DNA of 64,000 nt from Streptomyces sp. NBC_01716 (GTDB lineage: Bacteria > Actinomycetota > Actinomycetes > Streptomycetales > Streptomycetaceae). The stretch is taken from positions 62,001-126,000 of the forward strand of contig NZ_CP109181.1 of the NCBI RefSeq assembly GCF_036248275.1, written 5' to 3'. The notes beneath the pieces are model-generated. The model worked only from the letters and a program-made list of their open reading frames with translations. It did no database searches and was not told the DNA's origin. Of this stretch, positions 44,401 to 52,772 are shown in pieces. The position numbers and the translations under genes are program-made. Position 1 is the stretch's first letter. Every line of letters begins with the position of its first letter.

Positions 44401-44629
44401 GACGGCGATCGGCGAGATCCGGATCAGCTGGACAGGGGGGCGGGCGCCGTCGGCGGAGGCCGAGTTCAGCACCGACGGTCTGTCGTACGAGCCTGCCGGA
44501 ACCCTCCGGACCAGGGGTCGTGTCGCGACACTCACCACGAAAAGCACCGCCCGCTACGTGGCCCTGCGGATCAGTGGCCGGGCCGGCAACGACGCACGCG
44601 TGGTCTCGCTCTCCGTACTCCCCGGCTGA
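41486..44629 (+). CDS. Tat-exported carbohydrate-active protein with two discoidin (F5/8C) domains
   Basis: A 1047-aa exported protein. The GTG at 41486 has AGGAGG 9 bases upstream and gives a twin-arginine leader (RLSRRRFAQLSGLTVALAAS). Residues 50-430 form an alpha-helical barrel-like module (WDASKGYYTAKNFGFAVVLG, NRLTGGSEWGRTLFFDTTFQ, NLYDTFIVENHGSFGPHYQS), as in heparinase/polysaccharide lyase-like alpha/alpha toroids. A beta-rich middle region follows. Discoidin-like domains are at about 640-750 (LARGATATASSSDTGKGAAL ... DLTTRWAV ... WLTVDLGQEREFDRVTLRWE) and at the C-terminus (VAAVDGDPHTSWSPGAGGRM). It probably binds and degrades an extracellular polysaccharide; the catalytic residues are not clear to me. 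An operator-like palindrome precedes it and a strong terminator follows. Confidence 0.8.
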   Translation: MNHHPPRLSRRRFAQLSGLTVALAASTSLGVSPAAADGRPGVRRPAAPDDIADAYYRALLTHTHWSETQWDASKGYYTAKNFGFAVVLGNALLLTRGSYDAERAGVDEKTLLLRTIATIKHFASSNRLTGGSEWGRTLFFDTTFQLYFVLAARLLWDRLDSETRENVDTIVRAQAEFTTGLGTGDDPASGDWTPRGLTGGYVGDTKLEEMGVYAQSLAPGLAWAPDSVTYSQWRDAFGRWSRNEAGLPAADRANPALVDGVPVSDNTAQNLYDTFIVENHGSFGPHYQSELWRTSGRNAAHFVTAGRPMPEVLTSQPNAGLLWDTLLMVMSDSGEPLMPMVNDREHLYGRDVIPLAFLAQVLGDRAAARAEAALAERLEAYQAYAPVNRLTKFSGEPKYEPEARAEIAVSYLLHEWRAAQGKAVRPLTERELFERASGVRDFGPGPGLIAHQSPAAWAAAVSKPGYVKFAWQPAHDNWLFALSGNTPMFLPSTAAKPAARSVTTYSEVRDGFDGSATVFTLPTGFAGFTTLPSGDVVYATSGTSAGEGHLEVRNLTMPGIKGLDGGRTYTTAEGATTVSAKDDGAPAPGGRTDDISFTRASYRQLRMRGITPDPKYGYSLFAIEVRDGAEGADLARGATATASSSDTGKGAALAVDGDLTTRWAVSVADRPRADSWLTVDLGQEREFDRVTLRWEAAAGRAYALQGSVDGKTWTDLERFPHADLTSTGGWVSVDGRAGLVVRGAKNPLAVYGDTLVLSDGPAEAVLVEGYADGDPSGVKAAARREAPRPEHPDVLASTAGGHLSLFNLSATAVTTTVSLPQDTRSVRLYAGTQTLTADGTDYRAELPAAQAEVAPARFVLRPDGGGRVPAGLRAEVVDAATLRLTGPSCRLVVTPPGGRATHVSVRRGRTENVTVRGTTAYPLTDMALGRVTFPTAPLPAGMSDPVAAVDGDPHTSWSPGAGGRMVVDLGAPTAIGEIRISWTGGRAPSAEAEFSTDGLSYEPAGTLRTRGRVATLTTKSTARYVALRISGRAGNDARVVSLSVLPG

Positions 44630-44659
44630 CCCCCGCACCCGTCCGTCCCACCCGGCCGG

Positions 44660-44694
44660 TACGACGGCCACGGCACCTCGCCGTGGCCGTCGTA
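44660..44694. terminator. terminator after the discoidin-domain gene
   Basis: TACGACGGCCACGG-CACCTCG-CCGTGGCCGTCGTA: perfect 14-bp arms, 7-base loop, 30 bp past the stop. Confidence 0.85.
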
Positions 44695-44756
44695 TCCGCC
44701 CAGTGGCGCACCGGGCGACGTCCGGCGGCGGTCGGCGGCGGCCCGCGGCGGCCGGG

Positions 44757-45620
44757 GAGACGGTCACCAGCGACGCGGTCAGCGTCGACCCCCGCGCCGA
44801 TGGCGGCAGTTCCTCCGTGGTCGACCTGGGGCCGGCGTTCTATGTGCCCCTCGGCACCCGCGACCACGTACGCGGCGTCCTGCTGGTGGCGAATGTGCCC
44901 GGCGGGCGGGTGTTCCCGGACGCGGTCGTCGACATGGTCATCTGTTTCGGCAATCAGGCGGCGCTGACCCTGGAGGTTGCCGAGCACCGCCAGGACGCCG
45001 AGCGCATGCTGGTCCTCGGCGACCGTGACCGTATCGCCCGCGACCTGCACGACCTGGTCATCCAGCGGCTGTTCGCCGGCGCCCTGACCCTTCAGTCCAC
45101 GCTCGGCCGCGTCGCCGACCGGCCCCAGGTGAGCGAGAGGATCCAGCAGGTCGTGGACGACCTCGACGACACCATCAAGGTCATCCGCTCCACCATCTAC
45201 GGCCTGCGGGAGAGCGACCGCGGCCGGGGCGGCCTCCGGGCGAGAGTGGTGACGGAAACCGATCGGGCCGCCGAAGCCCTCGGCTTCACCCCGGCGCTGC
45301 GGATGACCGGCCTGCTGGACACCGACGTACCCGCCGAGTACGCCGAGCATCTCCTGGCCGTGCTGGGCGAGGCGTTGTCCAACGCGGCCCGGCACGCTCA
45401 CGCCACCGCCGTCGACGTCGGTGTCGACGTGAGCGACCGGACTCTCCGGTTGCGGGTGCGGGACAACGGCCGGGGCATCGATCCCGCCACCACCCGGCGC
45501 AGTGGTCTCGCCAACCTCCGGCGGCGGGCCGAGAACCTGGGAGGAGGCTTCAGCACGTCCTCGAACCAGCCGAGCGGCACGGTCCTGGCCTGGAGTGTGC
45601 CTCTGCCCCTGCCGTCCTGA
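44757..45620 (+). pseudogene. DevS-like sensor histidine kinase, 5'-truncated
   Basis: The frame contains the end of a GAF domain (GETVTSDAVSVDPRADGG then GPAFYVPLGTRDHVRGVLLV), a HisKA_3 phospho-acceptor box DRDRIARDLHDLVIQRLFAG with His in DLHD, and a HATPase region (LLAVLGEALSNAARHAHATA, RVRDNGRGIDPATTRRSGLA, NQPSGTVLAWSVPLP). This is the C-terminal half of a DevS/DosS-type kinase; the first GAF (haem) domain and a start codon are missing, and a terminator sits just upstream. No response regulator is adjacent. It is likely a relic of the hypoxia-sensing system whose target-like boxes lie at 49-54 kb. Confidence 0.7.
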
Positions 45621-45684
45621 GGCCTGAGGGTTCCCGAGAGCCGGGTCATAGCTGATCATTGCCATGGGGAAAGGGGCACGGAGG

Positions 45685-46227
45685 ATGAGCGGGACAGTGA
45701 CGGCGGTCAGCAGCAACGGCGAGTACTCGTTCACCAAGCCGAACCGGGACAGCATCATGCTGCTCGCCGGGCTCGGTGTGGAGGGCGACGTACATGCCGG
45801 CGTGACGGTCAAGCACCGCTCGCGGGTCGCGCAGGACCCCACTCAGCCGAACCTTCGTCAGGTCCACCTCATCCATGAAGAGCTGTTCGCCGAGGTCGGC
45901 GCTGAGGGATTCACGGTGGTGCCCGGTGACCTCGGCGAGAACATCACCACCCGCGGCATCGATCTGCTCGGCCTGCCGGTCGGCACGCTGCTGCGCGTCG
46001 GCGACGACGCGGTGCTGGAAGTGACCGGCCTGCGCAACCCGTGCCCGCAGATCGACAACTTCCAGGACGGGCTGCTGAAGCAGGTTGTCGGCCGCGACGA
46101 AGCCGGGAGCATCGTGCGCAGAGCCGGAATCATGAGCATCGTGAAGAAGGGCGGTGCGGTGCGTCCGGGTGACACGATCAAGGCGGAGCTTCCCAGCGGG
46201 CCGCACCGACGCCTGGAGCGGGTCTGA
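45685..46227 (+). CDS. MOSC domain protein
   Basis: A 180-aa single-domain MOSC protein: GLGVEGDVHAGVTVKHRSRV, RQVHLIHEELFAEVGAEGFT, PGDLGENITTRGIDLLGLPV and LRNPCPQIDNFQDGLLKQVV, with the conserved Cys in NPCPQID. MOSC proteins of this YiiM-like type bind the molybdenum cofactor and detoxify N-hydroxylated bases or transfer sulfur. ATG 45685 is used because GAAAGGGG lies 8 bases before it; ATG 45664 is an alternative. It follows the kinase remnant by 64 bp and converges on a TetR gene. A molybdenum protein beside nitrate genes fits the locus. Confidence 0.85.
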   Translation: MSGTVTAVSSNGEYSFTKPNRDSIMLLAGLGVEGDVHAGVTVKHRSRVAQDPTQPNLRQVHLIHEELFAEVGAEGFTVVPGDLGENITTRGIDLLGLPVGTLLRVGDDAVLEVTGLRNPCPQIDNFQDGLLKQVVGRDEAGSIVRRAGIMSIVKKGGAVRPGDTIKAELPSGPHRRLERV

Positions 46228-46245
46228 TCCGACTGCCTGTCCTTC

Positions 46246-46812
46246 TCACGCCCCGGCGACGGCGGCCCGCAGTTCGTCGGTCACCGTGTGCAGGCAGCTG
46301 CCGAAACTCGCCTGCCCCGCGGTCTCGATCCACTGCCGGAAGGCGTTCCGGAAGGCCACTGTGGCGAGCTGCGCGGCCAGTTCGGCCGTCCCGGCGTTCA
46401 CCTGACGTTGCATCAGCGCGTCGCGCATGGCCTCGGTGACCGCGGCCATCTTGGTCCGTTCGCGCTCCCGCAGCTCCGGGCTGGCGTCGATCACCGCCTG
46501 GCGCTGCGTCACGTCGCCCAATTGTTCGGCGAGTTGGGCGCCGACCCGCGCCAGTGCGTCGAGGGCGGCAGCGAGCGGGGCCGCGTTCGGGTCGGCCGTC
46601 AGGACCGCCTGCGCCAGTGCCGGGGGAAGGCGCTCCGAGCCGGCGAACAGGACCTCTCGCTTGTCGGGGAAGTAGCGGAAGTAGGAGCGCCGGGTGAGCC
46701 CGGCCCGCTCGGCGATATCGGTCACCGTCACGTTGTCGTATCCGCGCTCCAGGTACAGCTCGACAGCCGCCCGCTTCAGGCGCTCCTCGGCACCCGGATC
46801 CCACCTCGCCAT
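46246..46812 (-). CDS. TetR-family regulator
   Basis: A 188-aa protein, MARWDPGAEERLKRAAVELY, HTH at about 25-50 (NVTVTDIAERAGLTRRSYFR), YFPDKREVLFAG shared with the TetR at 27 kb, and a helical ligand domain (AFRNAFRQWIETAGQASFGS). It diverges from the saccharopine-reductase-like gene at 46940; two inverted copies of an 18-bp site occupy the 127-bp gap. It therefore probably represses itself and that gene. Confidence 0.87.
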   Translation of the reverse strand: MARWDPGAEERLKRAAVELYLERGYDNVTVTDIAERAGLTRRSYFRYFPDKREVLFAGSERLPPALAQAVLTADPNAAPLAAALDALARVGAQLAEQLGDVTQRQAVIDASPELRERERTKMAAVTEAMRDALMQRQVNAGTAELAAQLATVAFRNAFRQWIETAGQASFGSCLHTVTDELRAAVAGA

Positions 46813-46830
46813 GGGTTGACTCTAGCAGGC

Positions 46831-46884
46831 GATGTCTCACTGTGTCGTCAGTGCTAGCCTGCACTCACGACACACCGTGTCATC
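46831..46884. promoter_or_regulatory. two inverted TetR-operator-like sites
   Basis: GATGTCTCACTGTGTCGT at 46831-46848 and, on the other strand, GATGACACGGTGTGTCGT at 46867-46884 share 14 of 18 positions (GATGnCnCnnTGTGTCGT) in the gap between the divergent TetR and reductase genes. Confidence 0.6.
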
Positions 46885-46939
46885 ACTGAGGGGCTCGCTC
46901 GTCCCCGGTGCGGTCCGGAGCAGGCAGGAGGACGTTCAC

Positions 46940-48058
46940 ATGACCGAGACCAGCGGGATCGGCAGGACGACAGACGAGAGCAGGACGAACGACGAGGTAT
47001 GGGTGGTCGGGGCGACCGGCCGTATCGGCCGGGGCGTGACCGCCCGGCTGGCCGCGCGGGGGCTGACCGTCGTGCCGGTCGGGCGCAGCCGGGAGCGGCT
47101 GCTCGCTGCCGGGGCCGAAGCCGGTCTGCCCGGGGACGCGAAGGTCGTCGTCGCCGACTCGGCCGGGCGGATCGCGGACGAGATCGTCCGGGAGCGCCCG
47201 CGGGTGGTGGTGAACACCATGGGCGCCTTCGCCACCACGGCACCGGTGATCGCCCGTGCCTGCATGCCCGGCGGCCACTACGTCGACCAGGCCAACGACG
47301 TGGTCGCCGTGGAGGGGCTGCTCGCCCTGCACGACGAGGCGGTGAAGGCGGGCAGCACCCTGGTCACCGGCGCCGGATTCGGCGTGCTGGCCACAGAGGC
47401 GGTGGTGGCGAAGCTGTGCGAGGGCCGGGGTGCGCCGCACCGGGTGCGGGTCGACGCCGTGGCCTCGGTGGCCATCGAGGCGGGTGTGCTCGGTACCGCC
47501 CTCGCGGCCAGCATGGTGGACGTGCTCACCGCCGGCGGACGGCGGTACGACAACGGGTGGCTGGTGCCGTCACGCCTTGGCGCGGACCAGCGGCGACTCA
47601 CCTTCCCGGACGGGGAGTCGGCGAAGTCGGCAGGTGTCGCGTCCGGCGACCTCGTCGCGGCGCACGCGGCGAGCGGAGCACCGTTCGTCACCGCCACTTC
47701 CGCTCTCGTGCCGACCGCGCCGCTTGTACGTGCCCTGCTCCCGCTGCTCGGCCGCCTGCTGTCCGTTCCGGCCCTGCGACGCCTCGCCGTCGACCGGCTC
47801 GGCCGGGCCGCGATCAAGAAGGCCGTACCCCGTCCGCGCACACACTCCTGGGGACACGCCGTCGTGGAGTGGGCGGACGGCACCCGGCACGAGGGATGGC
47901 TCCGCGCCGGCGACGGCATGGACTTCACGGCCGACGTCACCGCCACCGTCACCGAACTGCTGGCCCGCGGTGCCGGCAGGCCCGGCGCCTGGACACCGGC
48001 AGCCGCCCTCGGGCCCGACCTGGCGACGACCGCGGGCGGCACCTTCGTACGGGACTGA
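46940..48058 (+). CDS. saccharopine dehydrogenase-like NAD(P)-binding reductase
   Basis: A 372-aa protein with an N-terminal Rossmann fold: VWVVGATGRIGRGVTARLAA (GxxGxxG), RSRERLLAAGAEAGLPGDAK, then VVNTMGAFATTAPVIARACM and GGHYVDQANDVVAVEGLLAL, the pattern of saccharopine dehydrogenase-like enzymes that include trans-acting enoyl reductases. The C-terminal part (WGHAVVEWADGTRHEGWLRA, GMDFTADVTATVTELLARGA) is the family's substrate domain. The ATG at 46940 follows GGAGGAC. It is under the divergent TetR at 46246. The substrate is unknown. Confidence 0.82.
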   Translation: MTETSGIGRTTDESRTNDEVWVVGATGRIGRGVTARLAARGLTVVPVGRSRERLLAAGAEAGLPGDAKVVVADSAGRIADEIVRERPRVVVNTMGAFATTAPVIARACMPGGHYVDQANDVVAVEGLLALHDEAVKAGSTLVTGAGFGVLATEAVVAKLCEGRGAPHRVRVDAVASVAIEAGVLGTALAASMVDVLTAGGRRYDNGWLVPSRLGADQRRLTFPDGESAKSAGVASGDLVAAHAASGAPFVTATSALVPTAPLVRALLPLLGRLLSVPALRRLAVDRLGRAAIKKAVPRPRTHSWGHAVVEWADGTRHEGWLRAGDGMDFTADVTATVTELLARGAGRPGAWTPAAALGPDLATTAGGTFVRD

Positions 48059-48130
48059 GGAGCACCGACGAGTCGCCCCACTCGGAGAACCGGTCCGTCC
48101 TTCGTTCCTGTCGGTCCGGGCCGCTCGCCC

Positions 48131-49314
48131 CTATCCGGTGGTGCCGGCCGTGCGGTGCTCGCGCCGGCGGGCGGTGCCGGAATCGCTCGCGCCGCCTTCG
48201 AGTGCGGCACGGACGCCGGTGAGGGTGAAGGCCAGCGCCGCGGCGGCCACGACGGCGAGCCGGTGACCGAGCCGACCTGGCCGGCCGGGGTGCGCAGCGC
48301 GACCAGGGCGAAGGTCGCTCCGCTGGCGGCGCCGAGTGCGGCGGCCATGGCCAGGAAGGCGATGGTGCCCACCGGCGCCAGGGCCGGGGTGAAAGCCTGC
48401 ACGACGGCACCGGCCACGACCACGGTCAGCGCGCCGGCCAGCACCCGGACCGGGCCGAGCCGGTCGGACAGCCAGCCGCCGATCGGGCGCATCGCCACCG
48501 CGAGGAGGACGAACCCGGCCATGCGATTGGCGGCGTCGCCCTGGGTGAGGCCGTAGCCGGTCTTGAGGTAGGCCGGCAGGTAGACGGAGAAGGCCACGTA
48601 CCCGCCGAAGGCCACCGCGTACAGCGCGGACGCCTGCCAGGTGATGCCGAGCCGGGCGGTGGCCGCCAGCCGGCGGGCCAGCGGCTCGGTCGGCATGGTG
48701 CGGCCGGGCGCGTCACGCAGCAGCAGCGCGGCGGCGACGGCGTACGCGGCCAGCACCGCGGCGGTGATCAGGAAGGGAGTGGACATGCTGTGCGTGCCGA
48801 CCAGCTTCACGGTGGTCAGGGCGCTGATCGCGGTGCCACCCATGCCGGCGCCGAAGACACCGATGGCGAGACCGCGCCGCGTGGGCGGGAACCAGGCGTT
48901 GACGAGCGGTACACCGACGGCGAAGGCGCTGCCGCCGATGCCGAGGAAGAAGCCGCCCGCCAGCAGCGCGGCGAGGGAGGAGTGCCCGGCCAGGCCGAGG
49001 TAGAGCACCGGCACGATGGTGGCCGCCGACACGATCGGGAACATCACCCGGCCGCCGAACCGGTCGGTCAGCGCGCCCACCGGGATACGGCCCAGGGAGC
49101 CGACCACGACCGGCGCCGCCACCAGCAGCGACTGCTGGAACGACGACAGGCCGAGGCTGTCCTTGAACCGAGGGCCGAGCGGGCTGAGCAGCGCCCACGC
49201 CCAGAAGTTCACGGCGAAACCGACCGTGGCCAGAGCCGGCATCAGCCACGCCCGGCCGGGCACCGGCGTACCCGACGGTGAGCCACCGCTCCTCGACTTC
49301 AACGGCTGGACCAT
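48131..49314 (-). pseudogene. narK: NarK-type nitrate/nitrite transporter with C-terminal deletion and frameshift
   Basis: The ATG at 49314 opens a polytopic protein of the nitrate/nitrite porter family: WAWALLSPLGPRFKDSLGLS, the first motif PVGALTDRFGGR, and the signature GIGGSAFAVGVPLVNAWFPP then GLAIGVFGAGMGGTAISALT. About ten transmembrane segments are intact up to AGQVGSVTG near 48258. There the frame becomes SPSWPPRRWPS and runs on as nonsense; the neighbouring frame holds HRLAVVAAAALAFTLTGVRA and ends EHRTAGTTG with TAG at 48131. So a deletion removed the GGLGGFxPP block and the eleventh helix and shifted the frame. It is probably non-functional. Confidence 0.75.
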
Positions 49315-49504
49315 GTCGTCCGTCCCTTTCCTCTGCACGGTGGTACGGCGCCACCGTGATCGCACACGCACCGCAAGTCCCTTGCCTGCGGGGCGACTTC
49401 CCGTCACCACTGTTCACCCCGCGACTCGGCGGAGGCATGGGCCATCAGTCCCTGCCGGCGGACAGACAGTCCCGGGGTGCGGATCCGGCGGTCCGGAGCC
49501 GGGA

Positions 49505-49534
49505 GGGGGGTAGGGCCGGTCGGCCCTACCCCCC
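49505..49534. promoter_or_regulatory. 30-bp palindrome with a DevR-like core
   Basis: Perfect 14-bp arms with a two-base centre (GGGGGGTAGGGCCG-GT and its complement) lie 29-58 bp before the PNPOx gene. The core GGGCCGGTCGGCCC (49513-49526) resembles DosR/DevR-type boxes and the two sites before hmp. Confidence 0.55.
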
Positions 49535-49562
49535 TCGTGGCTCCCGCGGGGACGATGGAGCG

Positions 49563-49985
49563 ATGTTCAGGAACGACGCCTTTCGCGCGCTCGACCGGCA
49601 GGAGAGCCTGCGCCTGCTCGCCAAGACGCCGGTCGGCCGTGTGGTCTACACCCGGCAGGCGCTGCCCGCGGTCCTCCCCGTCAACTTCTCCCTGGACACG
49701 GACGCCTCGGTGCTGCTGCGCACCTCGCCGGACTTGGACCTCGTACGCGCCATCGACGGTGTCGTGGTCGCGTTCGAAGCCGACGAGTTCGACGCGTCCA
49801 CCCGGTCCGGCTGGAGTGTGGTCGTCACCGGCCGGGCCACCGTGGTGACGGACCACGCCGAGCACGAGCGGCTGTCGCAGGCCGGCCCCACGTCCTGGAT
49901 GCCTCTGCGGGAGGCGGTGTTCGTGCGGATCGAAGCCGAGATGGTCACCGGTCGCGAGCTCAACGGGGCACGCGGCGATCGGTGA
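49563..49985 (+). CDS. pyridoxamine 5'-phosphate oxidase-like FMN-binding protein
   Basis: A 140-aa split-barrel protein: RNDAFRALDRQESLRLLAKT, VGRVVYTRQALPAVLPVNFS, LLRTSPDLDLVRAIDGVVVA, RSGWSVVVTGRATVVTDHAE and VFVRIEAEMVTGRELNG. This is the small PNPOx/nitroreductase-like family abundant in actinobacterial dormancy regulons, thought to bind FMN or F420. The ATG at 49563 follows GGAG. A 30-bp palindrome precedes it by 29 bp. It converges on the Acg-type nitroreductase. Confidence 0.82.
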   Translation: MFRNDAFRALDRQESLRLLAKTPVGRVVYTRQALPAVLPVNFSLDTDASVLLRTSPDLDLVRAIDGVVVAFEADEFDASTRSGWSVVVTGRATVVTDHAEHERLSQAGPTSWMPLREAVFVRIEAEMVTGRELNGARGDR

Positions 49986-50062
49986 GGCGCGGCAATCCGT
50001 GAGGGGCGGCGGAGCGGGCCGACGCCGGCCGCCCCGGCCGGACGCGAGACGGTGTCGCGGAG

Positions 50063-51091
50063 TCAGCCGGTCGGCCCTGTGCCCGGGTGCGAGGCTCTCG
50101 GCTCCGTGACGCAGCCGGCTTCGGGGTTCGCGGACGCGCGCGGCGTGTGGCCGCCGTCCGGGCCGTAACCGAAGCGGATCAGCATCTGCGGGCGGCAGAG
50201 CCGCCTGGAGCCGGCCGTCGCTCTCCGCAAGTCCGGCCATTCCATGGCCTGGTGGAGGAGCGAGGTACGCACTCCTCGGGCCGTTGCCGTGAGCAGGACG
50301 TACTGCAGGGCCTGGCCCGCGCGCAGCCAGTCCTCCCGCCCATCGTCGGACGTCCACAGCAGGGCCGCCTGGGCATGGCGTTCGAAGCGCAGGGTGGGGC
50401 GCCGGAGGGCGGCCTGCGCGCCGGTGAAGTCCCTCATCGGCATCCGCGCCGCCGAGTCGGGCGGGCCGAGGGCGGTGAGCGGTATGCCGTAGGGGGCGTC
50501 CCTACCGGGGGCGGTGATCCAGCCGCGGGTTTCGGCGGCGCGCTCCGGGTCGGCGATGTTGCGTGCCTCCGCCGTGGCGGTCAGGCGCAGGAGCCACCGT
50601 GTTCCGGCGATGTCCGGCACATGCAGCCGCGCTCCGGCGCGATGCGCGGCCGCTGTCATCTCCGCCACGATCGGCGGGGGCACCGGCCTGCCGGTGAACG
50701 GCATCCGGCTTGAGTGCCGCTGCGCGATGGCCTCATGGAGACCGGCTTCATCGAGCTGGTCGTCCGCGGTGAGCCGGCGGGTCAGCCGGACGGCGGCCAG
50801 CAGTCCGGGTGCGTGCGGGTCCGGCAGCAGCCGTACCTCCGGTCGCATGCCCAGGTGTACGGCGGCGAGCCGGAGGTTGAAGACCGCGGCGCCCACGGAC
50901 AGATAGAGGGCGCGGTGCGTCGGGTCGGCCAGCGGCAGGGTTCGCTCCGGCGCCGAATGAACCTCAAGCACCTGGCTTTCGGGGTCCAGGCGGAAGCGCC
51001 AGGGCTGTGTGTTGTGGATCGACGGTGCCGCGACGGCGGCCGCCAGGAGCGACTCCACGGTGGCCGCGTCCAGCAAAGTTCGGGTACGCAT
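50063..51091 (-). CDS. Acg-family nitroreductase-like FMN protein
   Basis: A 342-aa two-domain nitroreductase-fold protein of the Acg type: AAVAAPSIHNTQPWRFRLDP, THRALYLSVGAAVFNLRLAA, LHEAIAQRHSSRMPFTGRPV, then WLRAGQALQYVLLTATARGV, LLHQAMEWPDLRR and PQMLIRFGYGP. Acg proteins resemble FMN nitroreductases but bury the flavin and lack activity in some members; in mycobacteria they are DevR-regulated and induced by hypoxia. The ATG at 51091 follows GAGGAGG. A 355-bp region separates it from the next gene. Confidence 0.85.
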   Translation of the reverse strand: MRTRTLLDAATVESLLAAAVAAPSIHNTQPWRFRLDPESQVLEVHSAPERTLPLADPTHRALYLSVGAAVFNLRLAAVHLGMRPEVRLLPDPHAPGLLAAVRLTRRLTADDQLDEAGLHEAIAQRHSSRMPFTGRPVPPPIVAEMTAAAHRAGARLHVPDIAGTRWLLRLTATAEARNIADPERAAETRGWITAPGRDAPYGIPLTALGPPDSAARMPMRDFTGAQAALRRPTLRFERHAQAALLWTSDDGREDWLRAGQALQYVLLTATARGVRTSLLHQAMEWPDLRRATAGSRRLCRPQMLIRFGYGPDGGHTPRASANPEAGCVTEPRASHPGTGPTG

Positions 51092-51317
51092 GATGCCTCC
51101 TCTTTCTTCCTCGTGACCGCGGGTCATCGGCATCCCGGACCGGCGGACGGCCGACGCGGTGAAGCGGTCCCTGGCCTCCGGGTCGAGCGGATGGCGGGCC
51201 GGCGGCAGGATCACGGCGGGGCTCATCGCGCGGTCCTGCCCAGCGCCCGGGGGCTGTGCCCGGCCGCCCTGGAGTGGGGGCAGACAAGGCGGGCGGCGGG
51301 ACGGTGACCTGGCCGGA

Positions 51318-51343
51318 CCGCGCGCGGTGCCCACCGCGCGCGG
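51318..51343. terminator. terminator after the small membrane-protein gene
   Basis: CCGCGCGCGGT-GCCC-ACCGCGCGCGG, 11-bp perfect arms, about 100 bp past the leftward stop at 51447. Confidence 0.7.
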
Positions 51344-51446
51344 CAGCGGCGGAATCGGCATCGAGGCCGGTCGGCGTGGTCGTGCACGGGATACCTCCGG
51401 ATCGGTCGCCGTCAGCGTCCACCGGCGGCGGCGGTCGGCGCGGTGT

Positions 51447-51950
51447 TCAGGAGCGGTTCGGGGAGCGGGAGGCCAGGGCGTCCGCGGTGGCCACCAAGGC
51501 CGCGCCCAGGCCGGTCAGCGCGGCACCCAGGCCCGTGACCAGGGTCGTGAGGTGCCATGCCTGGTAGGCGGACAGCAGTGAGGCGCGCAGGGACTGGCCC
51601 ATGAACGCGGTACGGCGCAGTTCGGAGAGCTTCCCGTCGTCACCTCCGGTGGCGTGCAACTCGGTGCTGATCTCGGCATAGGTGCGACCGCCGGTGGCAT
51701 GGGCGAGATTGCCCTTGATGAACTCGGCGTAGGCGTGCGCCTCGGGGCCGGTTTCCACGCGCCGGCCCGCGTAAGCGGCGAGTTCGGGGGGCAGACCGCG
51801 CTCGGGGAAGGTGATCTTCTGGGCCGCCAGCTCGGTACGGATCTCCTTCCGGCCGCTGCGAGCGCGCAGCACCATGAGCGGTCCGGCGACGCCCAGGGCT
51901 GTTCCGACCGTGGCGAGCAGGGTGCCGGCCCGACGGTGTGATCCGTCCAT
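51447..51950 (-). CDS. small membrane protein with two transmembrane segments
   Basis: A 167-aa protein, MDGSHRRAGTLLATVGTALG, with a hydrophobic segment at about 8-28 and a second near the C-terminus (TTLVTGLGAALTGLGAALVA). Between them is a soluble stretch: KEIRTELAAQKITFPERGLP, PELAAYAGRRVETGPEAHAY, AEFIKGNLAHATGGRTYAEI, ELRRTAFMGQSLRASLLSAY. I recall similar proteins in Streptomyces hypoxia/redox clusters but no assigned function. The ATG at 51950 follows AAGGA. It lies between the nitroreductase and the narG remnant. Confidence 0.65.
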   Translation of the reverse strand: MDGSHRRAGTLLATVGTALGVAGPLMVLRARSGRKEIRTELAAQKITFPERGLPPELAAYAGRRVETGPEAHAYAEFIKGNLAHATGGRTYAEISTELHATGGDDGKLSELRRTAFMGQSLRASLLSAYQAWHLTTLVTGLGAALTGLGAALVATADALASRSPNRS

Positions 51951-52244
51951 GGCGTGTTGTCCTTCTTTCCACTGGGGCGTGTCTTGGGGATGTTGGCTCT
52001 GGGTGTCTCTGGGGTGGTGGCTCCGGGGAGGGTGATGCTGCGTCCGGCCGCGAGCAGCGGCCGGACGCACGACCGAACCGGACGCCACACGCCGTACGCG
52101 CCACACCCGCGACGGCCGGGTACGGGGGAATCGGCCGCCTGACGGGCACGGGACGCCCTCGTACGGATGGGTATCCGCGGTTCGATCAATGCCCAGCATG
52201 CAACGCCCGCCACACCGGCTCCCTGGCCGACCGGTCCCAACTCC

Positions 52245-52259
52245 GGGACCATTGGGCCC
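52245..52259. promoter_or_regulatory. imperfect DevR-like box upstream of the narG remnant
   Basis: GGGACCATTGGGCCC, an odd-length palindrome with GGGnCC/GGnCCC arms, about 95 bp before the narG start and in the gap to the divergent membrane-protein gene. Confidence 0.35.
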
Positions 52260-52353
52260 TATTACGGCCTCGCCGGATGGGGCCGGAAGGTCGTCCGGCA
52301 GGGACCGCCGGCCCCAGGTGCGCCGAGGTCGACGCCGCCTAGCGTTCCTGGCC

Positions 52354-52746
52354 ATGAAGAGCGATCAGAACGCACTGCGGCGGGAGTCGCGCGCCGGTGA
52401 GGGCTGGCCGCTTGCCGCCCGGCGACTGCTCACCCGCCGCGAGGTGTCCACCGACGGACATGCCGTGTTCGGCACCGGGGACGCCAAGTGGGAGGGCTTC
52501 TACCGGGACCGGTGGGCGCACGACAAGGTGGTGCGCTCCACGCACGGCGTGAACCGCACCGGTTCGTGCTCGTGGATGGTGTACGTCAAGGACGGCATCA
52601 TCACCTGGGAGCACCAGGCCACCGACTACCCCTCGATCGGCGCGGACTGCCCCGAGTACGAGCCACTCCGGCAGAAGCGCACGACAGCCCAGCCATGGAT
52701 GATGGCTGGGCTGTGTCCGGTCCCGGGCCGGAGCGGCAGAGCCTAG
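52354..52746 (+). pseudogene. narG: nitrate reductase alpha subunit, first 105 codons only
   Basis: The ATG at 52354 starts a typical NarG N-terminus: AKWEGFYRDRWAHDKVVRST, HGVNRTGSCSWMVYVKDGII and QATDYPSIGADCPEYEP. NarG is about 1230 aa; here the match stops at YEP and 25 unrelated codons follow. In intact NarG the segment HxxxCxxxC...C holds the FS0 [4Fe-4S] cluster: His64 and Cys72 are present, but the first Cys is Arg68 and the later CPRGA Cys is lost. The reading frame then runs into a strong hairpin at 52684, perhaps the terminator of the original operon, which suggests that most of narGHJI was deleted. Confidence 0.85.
52684..52714. terminator. terminator inside the narG remnant
   Basis: ACAGCCCAGCCAT-GGATG-ATGGCTGGGCTGT: perfect 13-bp arms, 5-base loop, lying just after the point where NarG similarity ends. 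Confidence 0.8.
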
Positions 52747-52772
52747 TGGGCGCGTCAGCCCCTGTGGGCGTG